Assembly (NCBI GenBank): GCA_947561395.2
Contig: OX387185.1
Span: 31,290,213 to 31,354,212, forward strand
Origin: Buxus sempervirens
Taxonomy: Eukaryota; Streptophyta; Magnoliopsida; Buxales; Buxaceae
Direction: 5' to 3'
Length of the DNA: 64,000 nt
Made by a program: the position numbers and the translations under genes. Below are positions 47,877 through 59,690 of the stretch, in pieces. Under the pieces are notes generated by a model. That model saw only the letters and a program-made list of their open reading frames with translations, was not told the DNA's origin and ran no database searches. Position 1 is the first letter of the stretch; every line of letters starts with the position of its first letter.

Positions 47877-50660
47877 ACAGTCTTTGCGAGCCGCACCATC
47901 AAAGAACAACTTCCAGGATGGCATGATATCAGTCTAGAAAACTTCTTCATCCGGTAAATCTTCTGGGAACTCCCATTCAGCAGGGAGTGGATGGTCAGCA
48001 AGGAAGTCTGCCAAAGCTTGTCCCTTAACAGCTTTTTGTGAGACGTAAATTATCTCAAATTCTAAAACAAGAAGAGCCCATTTAGCCAACCTTCCTGAAA
48101 AAACTGGCCTTGTCATAATGTACTTGAGTGGATCAGCACGTGAAGTGAGATAAATTGTATGTGCCAACATATAATGCCGTAGCTTTTTCACAGCGAAGAT
48201 GAGGGCAAGACATAATTTTTCAATTGGCGAGTAGTTCAATTCTGCACTGACCAGAGTCCGACTCAGGTAGTACATGGAATTCTCCTTTCCTTCTTCATTG
48301 GCTTGCGGGAGAAGAGCCCCCAATGATTGTTCTTGGGCAGCAATGTAAAGGATGAGCGGCTTTCCTGGAATTGGTGCCATCAACACTGGAGGCATCAAGA
48401 GATATTCTTTTATGTGCTTTTGAAAGCATTTCTGCATGTATTGTCCCATTCAAAAGGGACGTTCTTCTTCATTATCCTGCTAAAGGGCTGACATCTTCCG
48501 GTGAGATTGGAGATAAATCGTCGGATATAGGCCAAACGACTTTGCAAGCTTTTCAACTCATGAATGTTGCTTGGTTCCGGCATATTTTGGATGGCATCTA
48601 TCTTTGACTGGTCAATCTCAATGCCACGATAATGGACAATAAACCCGAGGAATTTGCCGGAAGCGACCCCAAATGCACACTTCAGAGGATTCATCTTTAA
48701 TTGATACTTCTGCAATCTGTTGAATATTTCATGAAGATCACCAAGACGATCATTTCTTTGCTTCGATTTCACGACCAAATCATCTACATAGCATTCAACC
48801 TTTTGGTGCAGCATATCGTCAAAGATTTTTTGCATTGCACGCCGATAAATGGCGCCAGCTTTCTTGAGTCCGAAAGGCATGACTTTGTAGCAATAAATTC
48901 CTTTTGGAGTCTGGAAAGCAGTGAGTTCTTCATCCCTTGGTGCCATTTGGATTTGATTATACCCGGATGAACCATCCATGAAAGACAAAGTTTCATAGCC
49001 AATGGTTGCATCGACCATAAGCTCTGTAATGGGTAATGGGAAATTGTCTTTAGGGCATGCTTTATTCAAATCCCGAAAATCAACACAAACTCGGATTTGA
49101 CCATTTTTCTTCTTCACCGAAACAATATTTGAGATCCATGTTGGGTATTTGACTTCCCGAATGAAACCAACTTCAATGAGTTTGTTGACTTTAGCCTCAA
49201 TTTGTGGAATGAGCTCAGGTCGATGACGACGTTGAGCCTGTTTTATAGGACGGGCACCGTGCTTGACTGCAAGGTGATGGACTGCAATCTTAGGATCCAA
49301 CCCTGGCATTTCCTTGTATGTCCACGCAAAAACATCTTTGTATTCCTTAAGCAGCTCGAAGTATTTAGCTTCTTCATCCGTACTTAAGAGAGCACTCACA
49401 TAGACGGGGTTCGGTTCTTCTTCTGTCCCAAGATTCAATTCTTTAAGATCATCAATAGTGGCTTGCCCCCCTTCTTCAAAAGTAGCTAGAGCAGGCTCAA
49501 GTTCTTCTTCAGAGGAAGGTCCTTCAGCCAATGATTCCTCCGCTGTAATGTGATTGGCTTCAACAAATTCGTCTTGCACCTTAGCGGCATCGTCATCGGA
49601 AGAGCATCTTCTAACAACCAAGGCATCTCCTATCAACACATCCAAATCTTCCAGATTCTCTAAATAGGATGAGGTACGTTTTTGCTTATTGCTTTTCTTT
49701 TTCAATGTTGCAAAACGCTTGTATTGCCGTGGTTGCTTTCGACTTGACTTCTGATGATCAAGACTACTGTTAATATGTACGGGATGGGGACGACGATTCA
49801 CGGAAGCTTGCGGTGGTGAATGGCGCATGGTTGGAACTTCAGCTTTTTGCACCAATCGTTGAAACACCGGAGTGTTCGTATTAGGTTTGCCAATTCTGTC
49901 AAAAACGGAAGTACGAGGCTTCACTGGCTCTTCCACAGTTTCAACAACTACCCCCACCATGACGGGATTTGAAGAAGCCTTCTTTATGGTGACTTTATGA
50001 GGAACATCTGGTTTGAAGCCCAAGCCAGAGGCTTTGCGTGGGATAGAGAATCCCTGTTCCTGTAAGAACTTCAGTGTTTTTGACAACCCTTGGACTTGGC
50101 TGGTATTGGTCAGGACTTCATCTAAATCTCCCAAATGTTCAGACTCATTTCTTTTTCCTCCAGCATTCTTGAGAAGCTTGGAAGCTTGCCGGTTAAACCA
50201 CCCTTTCGGAGATTTTTGAATTTTTTGAAGAACTGGCTTGGAGATTGATGCCTTGAGTAATGTTGGAGCTGGCAACGTCATTTCATTTTTCACAATTTCA
50301 AGATCTTCTGTGGAAAATGAAGATTCGGGATTTTCTTGCAACACCCGCTCTTGAGACTGTTCTTCCTGTCGTTTTGCTTTCACAACATATTTGAGTACAT
50401 GGCGGACTTGTGATGGTGCTGTAGATATGAAAGTGGACGATGGCACAGGAATTTGACTATCCTCCTTCTCAACTTTAGTGTCAGGATCTTGACAGGGTTT
50501 CTCCTTTGAAACAAGCTTAATCTTGCATTCTTTTGGAATTTCTGCAGGAAGAACTTCTGATATGACTTCTGCCTCAGCATAGAATTTGGTATCAGCAAAG
50601 TGGTGAAAGGTTCAGTTTCAGCAACCACTCGTTTCTGTTCACCGTTACGAATGTATTTCA
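47877..50660 (-). pseudogene. Tat pol: reverse transcriptase and first RNase H
   Basis: Minus strand, in two overlapping frames. The N-terminal linker (50446 to about 49350) is poorly conserved. The RT begins about 49250 with ARPIKQAQRRHRPELIPQIE and has WISNIVSVKKKNGQIRVCVD, FMDGSSGYNQIQMAP (catalytic Asp) and the active site YVDDLVVKS (about 48770). It continues with GFIVHYRGIEIDQSKIDAIQ to about 48420. A frameshift leads to RNase H 1 (48449-47934): YYLSRTLVSAELNYSPIEKL, LRHYMLAHTIYLTSRADPLK and KGQALADFLADHPLP. A TAG at 47934 follows, then WKLFFDGAARKDCAG, the first strand of RNase H 2, cut by the nested LTR. The FMDGSSGYNQI motif is the Tat version of the RT. Confidence 0.9.
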
Positions 50661-50670
50661 AACATTGATG

Positions 50671-51324
50671 CTAGGTAGAGGATACTACTCCTGTCTCATG
50701 TATCCACGGTCGTCCCAACAACAGCTCATAGGACATCTTGGAATCAATAACATGGAATAGGGCAGACGATGTGAGTTCTCCCATTTCCATATTGATCTGC
50801 ATCATGCCAATAGCACGTTGCCCCCTTTGATTGAAGCCTTGGATTGTTAGCCGACTTTTGGATAGTTCGTCTCTAGAAATCCCCAGCTGCTTCATTGTAT
50901 GAATTGGCATAATGTTAACAGCCGATCCGCAATCAATAAGGATGTGTGATACTTTATGTTCGCGAATGTATCCGGCGACATAGAGCGGTCTGTTATGTGG
51001 ATGTGAACCCAGCTGCAAGTCTTCATCTGAGAATGAGATAGCGGTTAGACAGTTTGCATATGCATTTTCCTTAGACAAGGTTGCAATCTTTCCTTTGTAC
51101 TTGTTCGGATCTACTAAAGCATGTGCTAATGCATAACAATCCGCCAATGGCAAAGAAAGAGCATCAGACCAACCTAAGCTAGGTGGTATTGCTTTAAGGC
51201 ATTTCGTGATGCAATCTTTTTCTAGACTTTCTTCTGATGTTTTAAGATCCATTTGAGATGAATCATCTTCACAACTGACGGCATAAGTTGTGGCATAGTC
51301 CTCTGGAAAGAGTTCCTTTGGCAT
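50671..51324 (-). pseudogene. Tat aspartic protease region
   Basis: Minus strand. The core reads HKVSHILIDCGSAVNIMPIH, where Asp-Cys-Gly replaces the usual Asp-[ST]-Gly or Asp-Gly-Gly, followed by SRLTIQGFNQRGQRAIGMMQ and YELLLGRPWIHETGVVSST. A TAG at 50671 interrupts the polyprotein. The next residues (HQCLKYIRNGEQKRVVAETE) continue in frame towards RT. Confidence 0.85.
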
Positions 51325-51357
51325 AAACTCCCATAATGCAACAGGCTTGGGGCGGCG

Positions 51358-52249
51358 TTACTGGTAAGATTCTTTCTTATTGTGCCTCCTTAGCTTTGGA
51401 GTAGCTGGACGCCATCTTTTTATTGTAGCTTGTCTTGCCTTAGTGGTCGGAACTGATGGGCGAGGATTACGGCGCTTGCGACGAGAAACAAGCTTCCATC
51501 CTGAGTCATCATCCTTCAACTCGTCTATAATCGTCAGCATTTGTGGCCGGATCATCTGGACAGAATTTATTGCTTGTACAAATGATTTCTTGTATTTCTC
51601 TTTCTTGCTGATGAATGTTGAATATCCATCCTCGATTTCATCTTCAGACACAGAGGATTCTTCCCAGATATCCAAATCATCAGTGAACAACTTATAAAGA
51701 GTTGGTATATTTGGATTTCTCATTCTCAGCATATCTGGGTATGCATAAACGGTTGAAACCTCCTGATCAACCCGGAATAGCTCCTGGTAGAAGAAGCGCA
51801 GTTGGTACAGCCTCCTTTGATGCAGGTGCCTCTTGGGTGAGAGGCAAAGCTTTCTCAAATTTCATAGGAGTTTGAACTAGTACAGGGTCAAGCGAACCAA
51901 ATGTTATTGTTGTAACATTGGTTGTGGCCACGTCATCTCCTACGTCCAACTCGATTTTCCCTTCTCTGCCGAGGCGGAGGATCAACGCTTTTAGAACGAA
52001 GCATTTTTCAAGTGTATGACTGACAATCCGGTGATATCGACAATAATTTGGGTCATCTACCCGTCCTAACTCCTTGGGCCTCTTCGAGGTTGGGAGATCA
52101 ATGCTTTTGAGTTTTAGGAGTTCATCCAGTATGCATGGAATTTCGGAATCCGGAAATGGGTATTTCTTGACTTCAAGTTCTTTTAGTGTTAGGGGATTTC
52201 TTTCACGGGATTGACCTTGAGCAGGTTTAGAGTCAACTTCTACTATTTT
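51358..52249 (-). pseudogene. Tat gag C-terminal / linker region with Cys-His motif
   Basis: Minus strand, several frames. It contains YCRYHRIVSHTLEKCFVLKA (about 52050-51990), the C..H..H..C motif standing in for the gag zinc knuckle in this element group. KIELDVGDDVATTNV and a long acidic/basic linker follow to 51358. A stop at 52250 and frame changes near 51790 and 51355 separate it from gag and protease. Confidence 0.75.
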
Positions 52250-53059
52250 CTATCGACTTGAAATGCGGGTAGGAGGAGCTGGGGTTGAAGAGGTAATGGT
52301 TGCCATAACCTCCTTTTCTTTAGACGGCCTTGAATCCTTCTTCACATCCTTCCTTGAATCTTTATTGTCTCGTGGATCACTTGGGATGTAACTTCCATGC
52401 CTAGTAATTTGGATTTCCAAATCATGGGCTCGAGTTGCAAGTTCCTTGAATGTGCAGGGCATGTTTCCTTGCAGGCTATACAACAATCCCCAATGCATTC
52501 CCTGGACGCACATGCCAATGGAAGATGCTTCGGTGATTTGTTCCTTGCAATTGAGAACCAAGTTTCTCCATCTTTCAATGAACTCAGCAACAGGTTCTTC
52601 CCTTCTTTGTTTGGTTGCAGCAAGTTCCGAAAGACTCACGGTCCGTCGGGTACTGTAAAAACGAGTAAGGAACTCCCGCTCAAGTTGATCCCAACTATCG
52701 ATTGAGCCAGCTTTGAGATCAGTATACCGGTCAAAGGCGGAACCCTTGAGAGACCGGACAAATTGTTTCACCATGAGGTTACCGTATGTACCGGCATTAT
52801 TGCATGTTTCAATGAAATGAGCAACATGCTGCTTAGGATTGCCCTTCCCATCGAACTGTTGGAATTTTGGAGGCTGGTAACCCATCGGCATGAGCATCTC
52901 ATCGATGCGTTGAGAATATGGTTTAGCATAAACCAATGAAGACTGCGGCGAACCTCTGTACTGGGTTTGTATGGTGTCTATGATCATGTGTTGGAGTTGT
53001 TGCACTGAAAGTGATGAAACTGATATCTGTGTAGTATCATGCATGATATTTTGTGACAT
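52250..53059 (-). pseudogene. Tat gag (retrotransposon gag domain)
   Basis: A 269-codon frame on the minus strand. The core GYQPPKFQQFDGKGNPKQHV, AHFIETCNNAGTYGNLMVKQ, FVRSLKGSAFDRYTDLKAGS and SWDQLEREFLTRFYSTRRTV is the retrotrans_gag fold. An Asp/Lys/Ser-rich tail ends at the stop at 52250. In a functional element it would be continuous with the Cys-His region. Confidence 0.9.
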
Positions 53060-53187
53060 TGCTCGTTCACGATGCTCCTATTGTTCCTACTGCTCCTGAG
53101 TATAAGGAATTGGTTGGGGAGTGAATCCTGCAGGATTCGGAGTATCGTGACTAAGTTCAGTCGGTTGGTTCTGCAACTCAAGCTTGG

Positions 53188-53560
53188 TTACCAAAGTTGC
53201 AATTTGCATGTCTTTTCTGTCAGGGATTGTTGTAATCTTTCAATGGCTTCAGCCATTTGTTGAAAGCGATTGTCTGATGTCGAAGCTTCCACCATCATTA
53301 CCGGTGCAACGGTATCAATAGTAGAGAAGGAGTATCCGGATCCTTCCTTCCTGTAGTAGGGTGAGGATGGATGAACAGCTACAATTTTCTGTGCAGCAAC
53401 TTTCTTAATGTTTTTCCTGGAATGATGTTCTAGGGGTGACACAAGACGAGATTCTCTGGGCTTCGTCTTGGACCAGGTTGTTGGCACGACTTTAGCAGCA
53501 GCACCAGAAGTCTTACTAGAGGCAGCAACCATAGTTTGCTTGGATGCCATTTCTGCAGTG
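53188..53560 (-). pseudogene. Tat gag N-terminal region
   Basis: Minus-strand frame from about 53550 (MASKQTMVAASSKTSGAAAK) to 53188, with a helix-forming RFQQMAEAIERLQQSLTEK. It precedes gag proper after a frameshift and a short gap. The N-terminal extension of the frame to 53634 enters the PBS and LTR and is not coding. Homology is weak, so the call rests on position and composition. Confidence 0.55.
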
Positions 53561-53604
53561 ATAACTTCTTTTGAATTCAAAAGATGAGAGGAAGAGAGCG
53601 TCCC

Positions 53605-53623
53605 ACCCAGCGTGCCACAAATT
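53605..53623 (-). promoter_or_regulatory. Primer-binding site of the Tat element
   Basis: On the minus strand TGGCACGCTGGGTGGGA lies a few bases after the 5' LTR end. It starts with TGG, complementary to tRNA CCA. I do not assign the tRNA. Confidence 0.65.
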
Positions 53624-54262
53624 TGTAAACACAAATTTCGTTTATTTCCATTAACACAAAATAAAGTAATTACAAATAATATGAATTTGATAAAAAGAGG
53701 GATTTTACTTTCTTTGGTGCTCGATTACGTGAGCGTCCTCTGATTGACAATTGATTTGATGTAGATGAATGCAAGGTGGCATTCTTCAATTTCGGAGTGG
53801 TTGAATGTGTTCTTCACTCCGGGATTTGCGCTCGCTTCTGTTAGTTTGTTGACTTGAGAGAGGATTTTCTCTTTATAGAGAAGTGCCTCTTTCTTCTTTG
53901 GGGAGGAGGTTTTCTCTTCAAGAGAAGTGCTCCTTTCTTCTTTGGGTGGAGGATCTACTCCTGCCTTTGAATTGTTTCTGCTTTCGGCAGAGGGTTTTCT
54001 CTTCAAGAGAATTTCTCCAGAGCTTCAGCCTTTCTGCCCTTCTCGATTTTTTCTGCCCCCTTCCTTGTAACCAAACCCTCCTATTTATAGAATTAAAACT
54101 ACAAGGAATTGACAAATTTACACCTCAAAGGATAAATAACAAAAATTTAAATAAAAATATCCCATATAGGATATGGGCTCACAATTTGGGCTTAATGAGC
54201 TATTCTTTGACAAGCCCATTTACAAACATGTGTTTTGGGCCTTGCAAATTTTGATGCCTACA
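53624..54262 (-). repeat. 5' LTR of the Tat element
   Basis: 639 bp, direct repeat of 33756-34395. Ends TGTAAACACA and GATGCCTACA. Followed by the CATGG duplication at 54263-54267. Confidence 0.9.
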
Positions 54263-54279
54263 CATGGCTTAAACCCTCA

Positions 54280-54301
54280 ATTCTCCAGCGGAGTCGCTAG
54301 T
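54280..54301 (-). promoter_or_regulatory. Primer-binding-site-like sequence of the outer Ogre-like element
   Basis: On the minus strand AGCGACTCCGCTGGAGAA directly follows the LTR end CCTACA, resembling TGGCGACTC-type primer sites of Ogre-like elements with the first bases changed. Confidence 0.5.
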
Positions 54302-56286
54302 TGTAGGACCATGGAAATCACCTAAATGACCTCCTAAATACCGTATAGGTTCATACAAAACATGGAGTCCCCACCATCGAAGAGTCTAGGTGTGGATGGA
54401 CACCAAAGTGTGCATAAAAAGAGCAAACTAGAGCCAAAATAGCTATACTTCATGGTTTAATGCAGAGATATGGTAAGGGGGTTAGGTTATGAGTAGGGGA
54501 AAGTGTTAGGCACCCCTACTCATCCATACAAGATGGTTGTCATATGCCTATTCATGTTACACATTTGCTTGCTTACAAAAATCGTTCAAAATTGTCCAAA
54601 AGTAAACAAACACATGTGTGAGTTTCCACATGAATCGTCAAATGGAACGTGGACTACCTCTATGGATGTATCATGTTCAGGACTTCACAATTCCATTAAA
54701 AATTAAGACAAAAATTGAAGAAAAGCAAATTAAAGCAAATCTGGAAAAATCAATGCAAGATTGAGCTATTTGAGATTGTCATTTTCAATCAACCATAAGT
54801 CAATCAAATCAAGCTCAAATTGAGTGAAATCAAAGCCATTTGAAAGGTTATATAGAGTATAAGACACCGTAAAAATTTCATTCAAATCTAATTTAAAACA
54901 AGAGAGTTATCCTTGCTCAAAGATATTGTTATAACACAATGAAAAGTGATGGGTAGTCAACTTTGAAAGCCTATTCGTGGAGATTTACTCCATATAAATC
55001 CTTGAAAATTGGTGTGAATGAAGTATGAGATAGCATATTTCGAATGGCATAAGCCTCATTTTAAACTTCGTCAATTTGTGGCTTGTGTGTTCTCCCAAAC
55101 ATACTTAGATAATCACAGGTTAACTCAGTAATCTGCTATTGAGCAGCACAGAGTCAATCAAGCACACACAACCCAATTCTTATTGAAAACTTAGGAAATC
55201 AATTGGATTTGAAAGTAGACTCATAAAGGAAGACTCAGAATTGAAATTACTCAGAACGGAGTTGAAATGAGCTTTAATCAAAGTGACAAGTACAACAAAC
55301 TGTGCTGATCTCACTCATCAACTTCAATCAAATGGTGTGAGCAAACGGCTCCATATAAATTGCTCAAATTTTACAGAATTAAACTAGACTTCCTCACCAT
55401 TCATATGCCTCTAGAATCACTCAAAAATTCATCCATATGAAGAAGTTATTAATGGTTCAAGACAAGGTACAGGTTCTATCTAGATTTAAAAAAAATTGAG
55501 TGAAATCAAACTAAAACCATTTGTGTGTGCACTTGATTCACTAGATTTGATTTGAAAACACTTGGAATGACTTGAAAATAGTCCAAAAATATTTAGGGCA
55601 TGGATTTGGTTCAGATATCTCAAATTAGTTGAAATTTGCTCAAATTGAAAAAGATTAGACCATAGGGTCTTCTCTAAAAGAATAAAACCAAGTAAAATCA
55701 AATAAAAAAGTCCTAAGATATTGCTCTAAGGCCTTTGATCTTAGATCCATTGTAACGCCCCGAAATCCGGGTCATTTTTTTTTCTCATTTTGACTCAGAT
55801 CAAGGCATTAACTTGTGGTACATTTCAATCAGTTCAAATATAAGGAAATAAAGAACAAAGTTTTATCAGAGTGCTAGGAAGCTTAAATCATTTATTAGAA
55901 ACTAAATCTCCTTATTACATCAATTACTCAAATGAAAGGCAGCTACAAATTAACTAACTCTTAATATCCTACAAAATCATCTGTTACGATTCCAATAAAA
56001 TAAATACAGCTATATAAAATTATCCTACTCTTTTCATTTGAATTTTCGAGATTTCAACCCACTATCTGTCTAACCCGTGGCATCCTTTTCAAGATGACCT
56101 GAAAAATAGAATATAAAGTAGGGGTGAGATACGAATATCTTAGTAGGTAACACATGCATGAGGAAAAACAGTTTATATATAGAAAATAACAGTGGTTTCA
56201 TGCACGGTAAAATAATTGAGTAATCACAATCGGTAAGGTAAACGAATAATCACGATACAGAGAAACATTGAATCAATGCCCGAATT

Positions 56287-58884
56287 TGTAACGCCCCGGA
56301 TCCGAGTCACGAAATAACACTGTAACTCATCCCCGGAGGTTAATTTAAAACACAGGATCGCAATATCAGAGTGAAGGAAAAACATGAATACAATAATAAT
56401 TATATAACAGAGTGCGCTAAAATATTCCCAAACTAAAATAAAATTCACATGTCCAAGTAACTACCCGCAAGTATCGAGCTCTCCAAGAGTATCTGAAAAC
56501 AAAACGAAAGCAACGGGGTGAGATACGAATATCCCAGTAAGCAGCACATGCATGCACAAATACATTTAGTTCAGTTCTAAAACATGCCACGATTACAAAC
56601 CATATACAACGATAATAACACGTATAACCCAACAAAACTTCAACGATCCAATTTATCTCCGTGAGGAAAACCATCATATAAACCAAGTAGTAAAGACGGT
56701 ATCAAATCATGCATATAGCCATAAAGTCACGTATAACCAGGTAACAACATATCGAAGAAATCATAGTTCAACCACTCAAAATATATAACTCAGGTCCCAA
56801 CCCGTATCAACAATAAAGTCACATCATAACCAATGCCCACGCCTCTCAATGTATATCTGGCCTACTCAGGGTTTCGGAAATTGAAATGACAGCGTCATCC
56901 AATGCCGGCCTACTCCGGGTATCGGCATTGACAACACCATACCACTCAGGGTCACGATGCTGCTCTACACTGGCGGAAAAGATACTAATACCTGATAACT
57001 GATAAACCACATTCAGTGAACCATAAATACCAATAAACAAGCGGATAAAACATATGGTGCCAAATAAACAAATCCCCACAGTGGTCAATGTCATTTAGTT
57101 GCTTAGATTGGTTAATCAACATGCAGAGCGACATCCACACCTCCATGTACACAGTTCCGGCCTACTCAGGGTATCGGACACTCTGAAATGACGGCCTATT
57201 CAGGGTATTGTCATCCAATGCCGGCCTACTCCGAGTATCAGCATTGACAACCAGGCCTACTCAGGGTTTCTGCCTGCTCTACACCGGTCGTGGCAACACT
57301 GCATGACCATGCCATTACACCAATAAAACAAGATACATCACATTACTAACCTTTGGACTCTGGATCCAGGACAAGCTAAACCAAAACCGATAAATAACCA
57401 AATAAAACTCCGCATTCAGTACACACATCACAAGTTGTTCCAACCAGAACAGTAATTCCTCACAAGTGTTCCAACCACCTCACAAGTGTTCCAACCAGAA
57501 CAGTAATTCCTCACAAGTGTTCCAACCAGAACTTCAACTCACACAAGCAAATAGTCTTTACAATTCATTTCAAAACTTGCCAATAAGTAAAATTAGGATT
57601 TAATAAATTCTCAACCCAATACAGTGTATAACCAAAGAGAAACTAAAATAGGAACTCCTAGTGTTGGTATCCAAAACATCACCTACCGATAGCCCTAAAT
57701 TCACCTTGGAAGCTCCTAAGAATTTTCAGAATTTATCTTTAATATTCACATAGGTAATATTGTTTCTAGAGTCCTACACAAGTGATTTGTTAAGTTCTTG
57801 AAGCCTCATATCATCAAAATCCAACTTGGTTTACTCATACATGCAATTCGGCAAAGAAAAGGGACCATGCGCTCACCTCCTGCGCTAGGAGCGAGGTGGG
57901 CGGATAGTCGATGGTTGGCGGATAGGTCAATTGGTCAAAAATTTGGGTATGCGCCTACTCGAATTTAAGTGAGTGCGAGCTCAGCACGAAGTGAGCGTGA
58001 GCTGAGTGCGAGATGCGCGTATCGGTTTTAAGTGCGCGCAAGCTGAGCGCCAAGTGAGCGCAAGCTCGGCGGATGGTATGCTTTGACCTGGCGCCTACTA
58101 CCCGAAGTGGGCGCCAGTGAGCGCCAAGTGGGCAGATACCCCTTGTATTTTTCAAGTCTCTGTTAAATACAGATCTCCAACTCTGGCCGAACTTTTTCGG
58201 TCTGTAAACATTCGTTTAGTCTCCTAATATCCCCAAAACACATTCAAACTAGTTTTGGAATTAATCTAACACAATTATTTTTTATCCCCCTCCAGCTCTA
58301 AAGAAACAACCCCTGGACATAGTCCGTCAAGAAAACAACTGAAACTCTCATTCCACAAACATATGTATTCGAATTAAAACTACGAATAATACGAAACCCA
58401 GGTTTTAAAACAGTGCCACTCACCTTATACGCTTCCAAGTTTTTGCAACAGCAACCCCTCATAGAGCAAACCCCAACCAAACCAACACCAACAGTCGTTC
58501 GTTTGGTTGCTATCGTCGCCCAGATGCTCCTTTGATCACAAGAGGAAAAACCCTTCTAAACTCCTTGATCACGAACACGCCAAACGACAGGAACTCCACC
58601 CAGTTCTTCTTCTCTCCCAAAGAAAACCTCGGGCAAAAATCGCCGCTGCCGCAATCGCCAATCACCCTCCGTACGAGTATTCAAAACCAAACTAAAACCT
58701 AATTTTCCTTAAGTATTTATACCTTCCATATGTACATTGCCGCTCGACGAATTTTTGAAAACCACTTATTTGGTGTGTGCTCGCCCACAAAAATTCCTAC
58801 ATATACACACAGCTACTTAAGCTTATTCGCCCACATAAATTAATAAATTAAAACAAAATCCTTAGAAAATATCGGGGTTTTACA
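56287..58884 (-). mobile_element. Solo-LTR-like unit nested in the previous one
   Basis: The 2598-bp unit starts TGTAACGCCCCGGATCCG and ends CGGGGTTTTACA, with perfect 5-bp duplication GAATT (56282-56286 and 58885-58889). It contains stem-loop GAGATACGAATATCCC (about 56519), GGCCTACTCAGGGT minisatellite (56855-57275) and CpG-rich array (57865-58135). It is closest in layout to the plus-strand copy at 29952-32456, including the CCTGAGTAGGCC minisatellite type. Confidence 0.85.
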
Positions 58885-59489
58885 GAATTAAAGGAAGTTA
58901 ATCATGTGCATTTCATTTTAATTTAAAGGACAATGTATTATATTTCACATTCCCATGGTTTCTGGTTTATTTTCTTTAGTGTCTTCTTAAGAGCAGTTCC
59001 ACATTTTATTCATGATTCCATAATATTCCATTTTAATAGTTCTCATTAAATCATAGCAATTCTATTCAGTTATGACATTTCAATATTTACTTTTTAAATA
59101 AACAATCCATCAACCTGAGAATCAATCATCATATCGGTAATAAAAGCCAACCTTTAGGTAGTAGCCTATCTCTATTGCAGGACACAAACACATAGTATTC
59201 ACACAAGCTTCGCAGGAGAATGCACATCTCTGCGACTACAGGTACCCCCTGCAGGAGACAGCATAATTCTATCGCAGGATGTGAACACCTAGCATCCACC
59301 TCTACCGTAGGAGATAGCTTCCTCACCTTCCAGTGGTAACTCACACACCCATCCTCCATGTGGGATGCAATCACGCATAATCACATCTCCCCCACATGAG
59401 GTACCTCTCCTGCAGGATGCAATCCATTGGAAATACATCTGCCCCACAGGAGGTAATGAATCTCTCCCGCAGGAGGTAATGTCTCCGCC

Positions 59490-59690
59490 ACCAAACGGGT
59501 TGTCTCTGCCACCAAATAGGTTGGGTCTTCGCCACCAAGCGGGTTATCTCTGCCACCAAGCAGGTTGGGTCTCCGCCACCAAGCGGGTTATCTCTGCCAC
59601 CAAGCAGGTTGGGTCTCTGTCACCAAACGGGTTAGGGTCTCCGCCACCAAGCGGGTAATAATCTCTACCACCAAACATGTAATATACAAT
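59490..59690. repeat. CCACCAAGCGGGTT minisatellite
   Basis: About eight tandem units of roughly 24-27 bp containing GCCACCAAGCGGGTT or variants. It is preceded by a second repeat type built on CGCAGGAGG (59200-59480). Confidence 0.8.

Larger units (their letters stand above)
33756..54262 (-). mobile_element. Tat-lineage Ty3/gypsy retrotransposon with antisense extra ORF
   Basis: This near-complete element of about 20.5 kb includes two nested insertions (36513-40017 and 44736-47871). Direct LTRs of 640 bp (33756-34395) and 639 bp (53624-54262) start TGTAAACACA and end GATGCCTACA. The perfect 5-bp duplication CATGG lies at 33751-33755 and 54263-54267. By hand I count roughly 25 differences between the LTRs, about 4%. 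In minus-strand order it contains PBS, gag, zinc-knuckle-like region, protease, RT, RNase H, a second RNase H, integrase, an antisense PMD ORF, PPT and 3' LTR. Dual RNase H plus an extra ORF before the 3' LTR is the Tat (Ogre/TatI-III) arrangement. Coding frames carry stops and frameshifts, so it is not autonomous now. Confidence 0.9.

Noticed and set aside
58507..58695. Small ORF in the nested LTR
   Set aside because: No motif, sits inside a solo-LTR-like unit, and has no support beyond an open frame.
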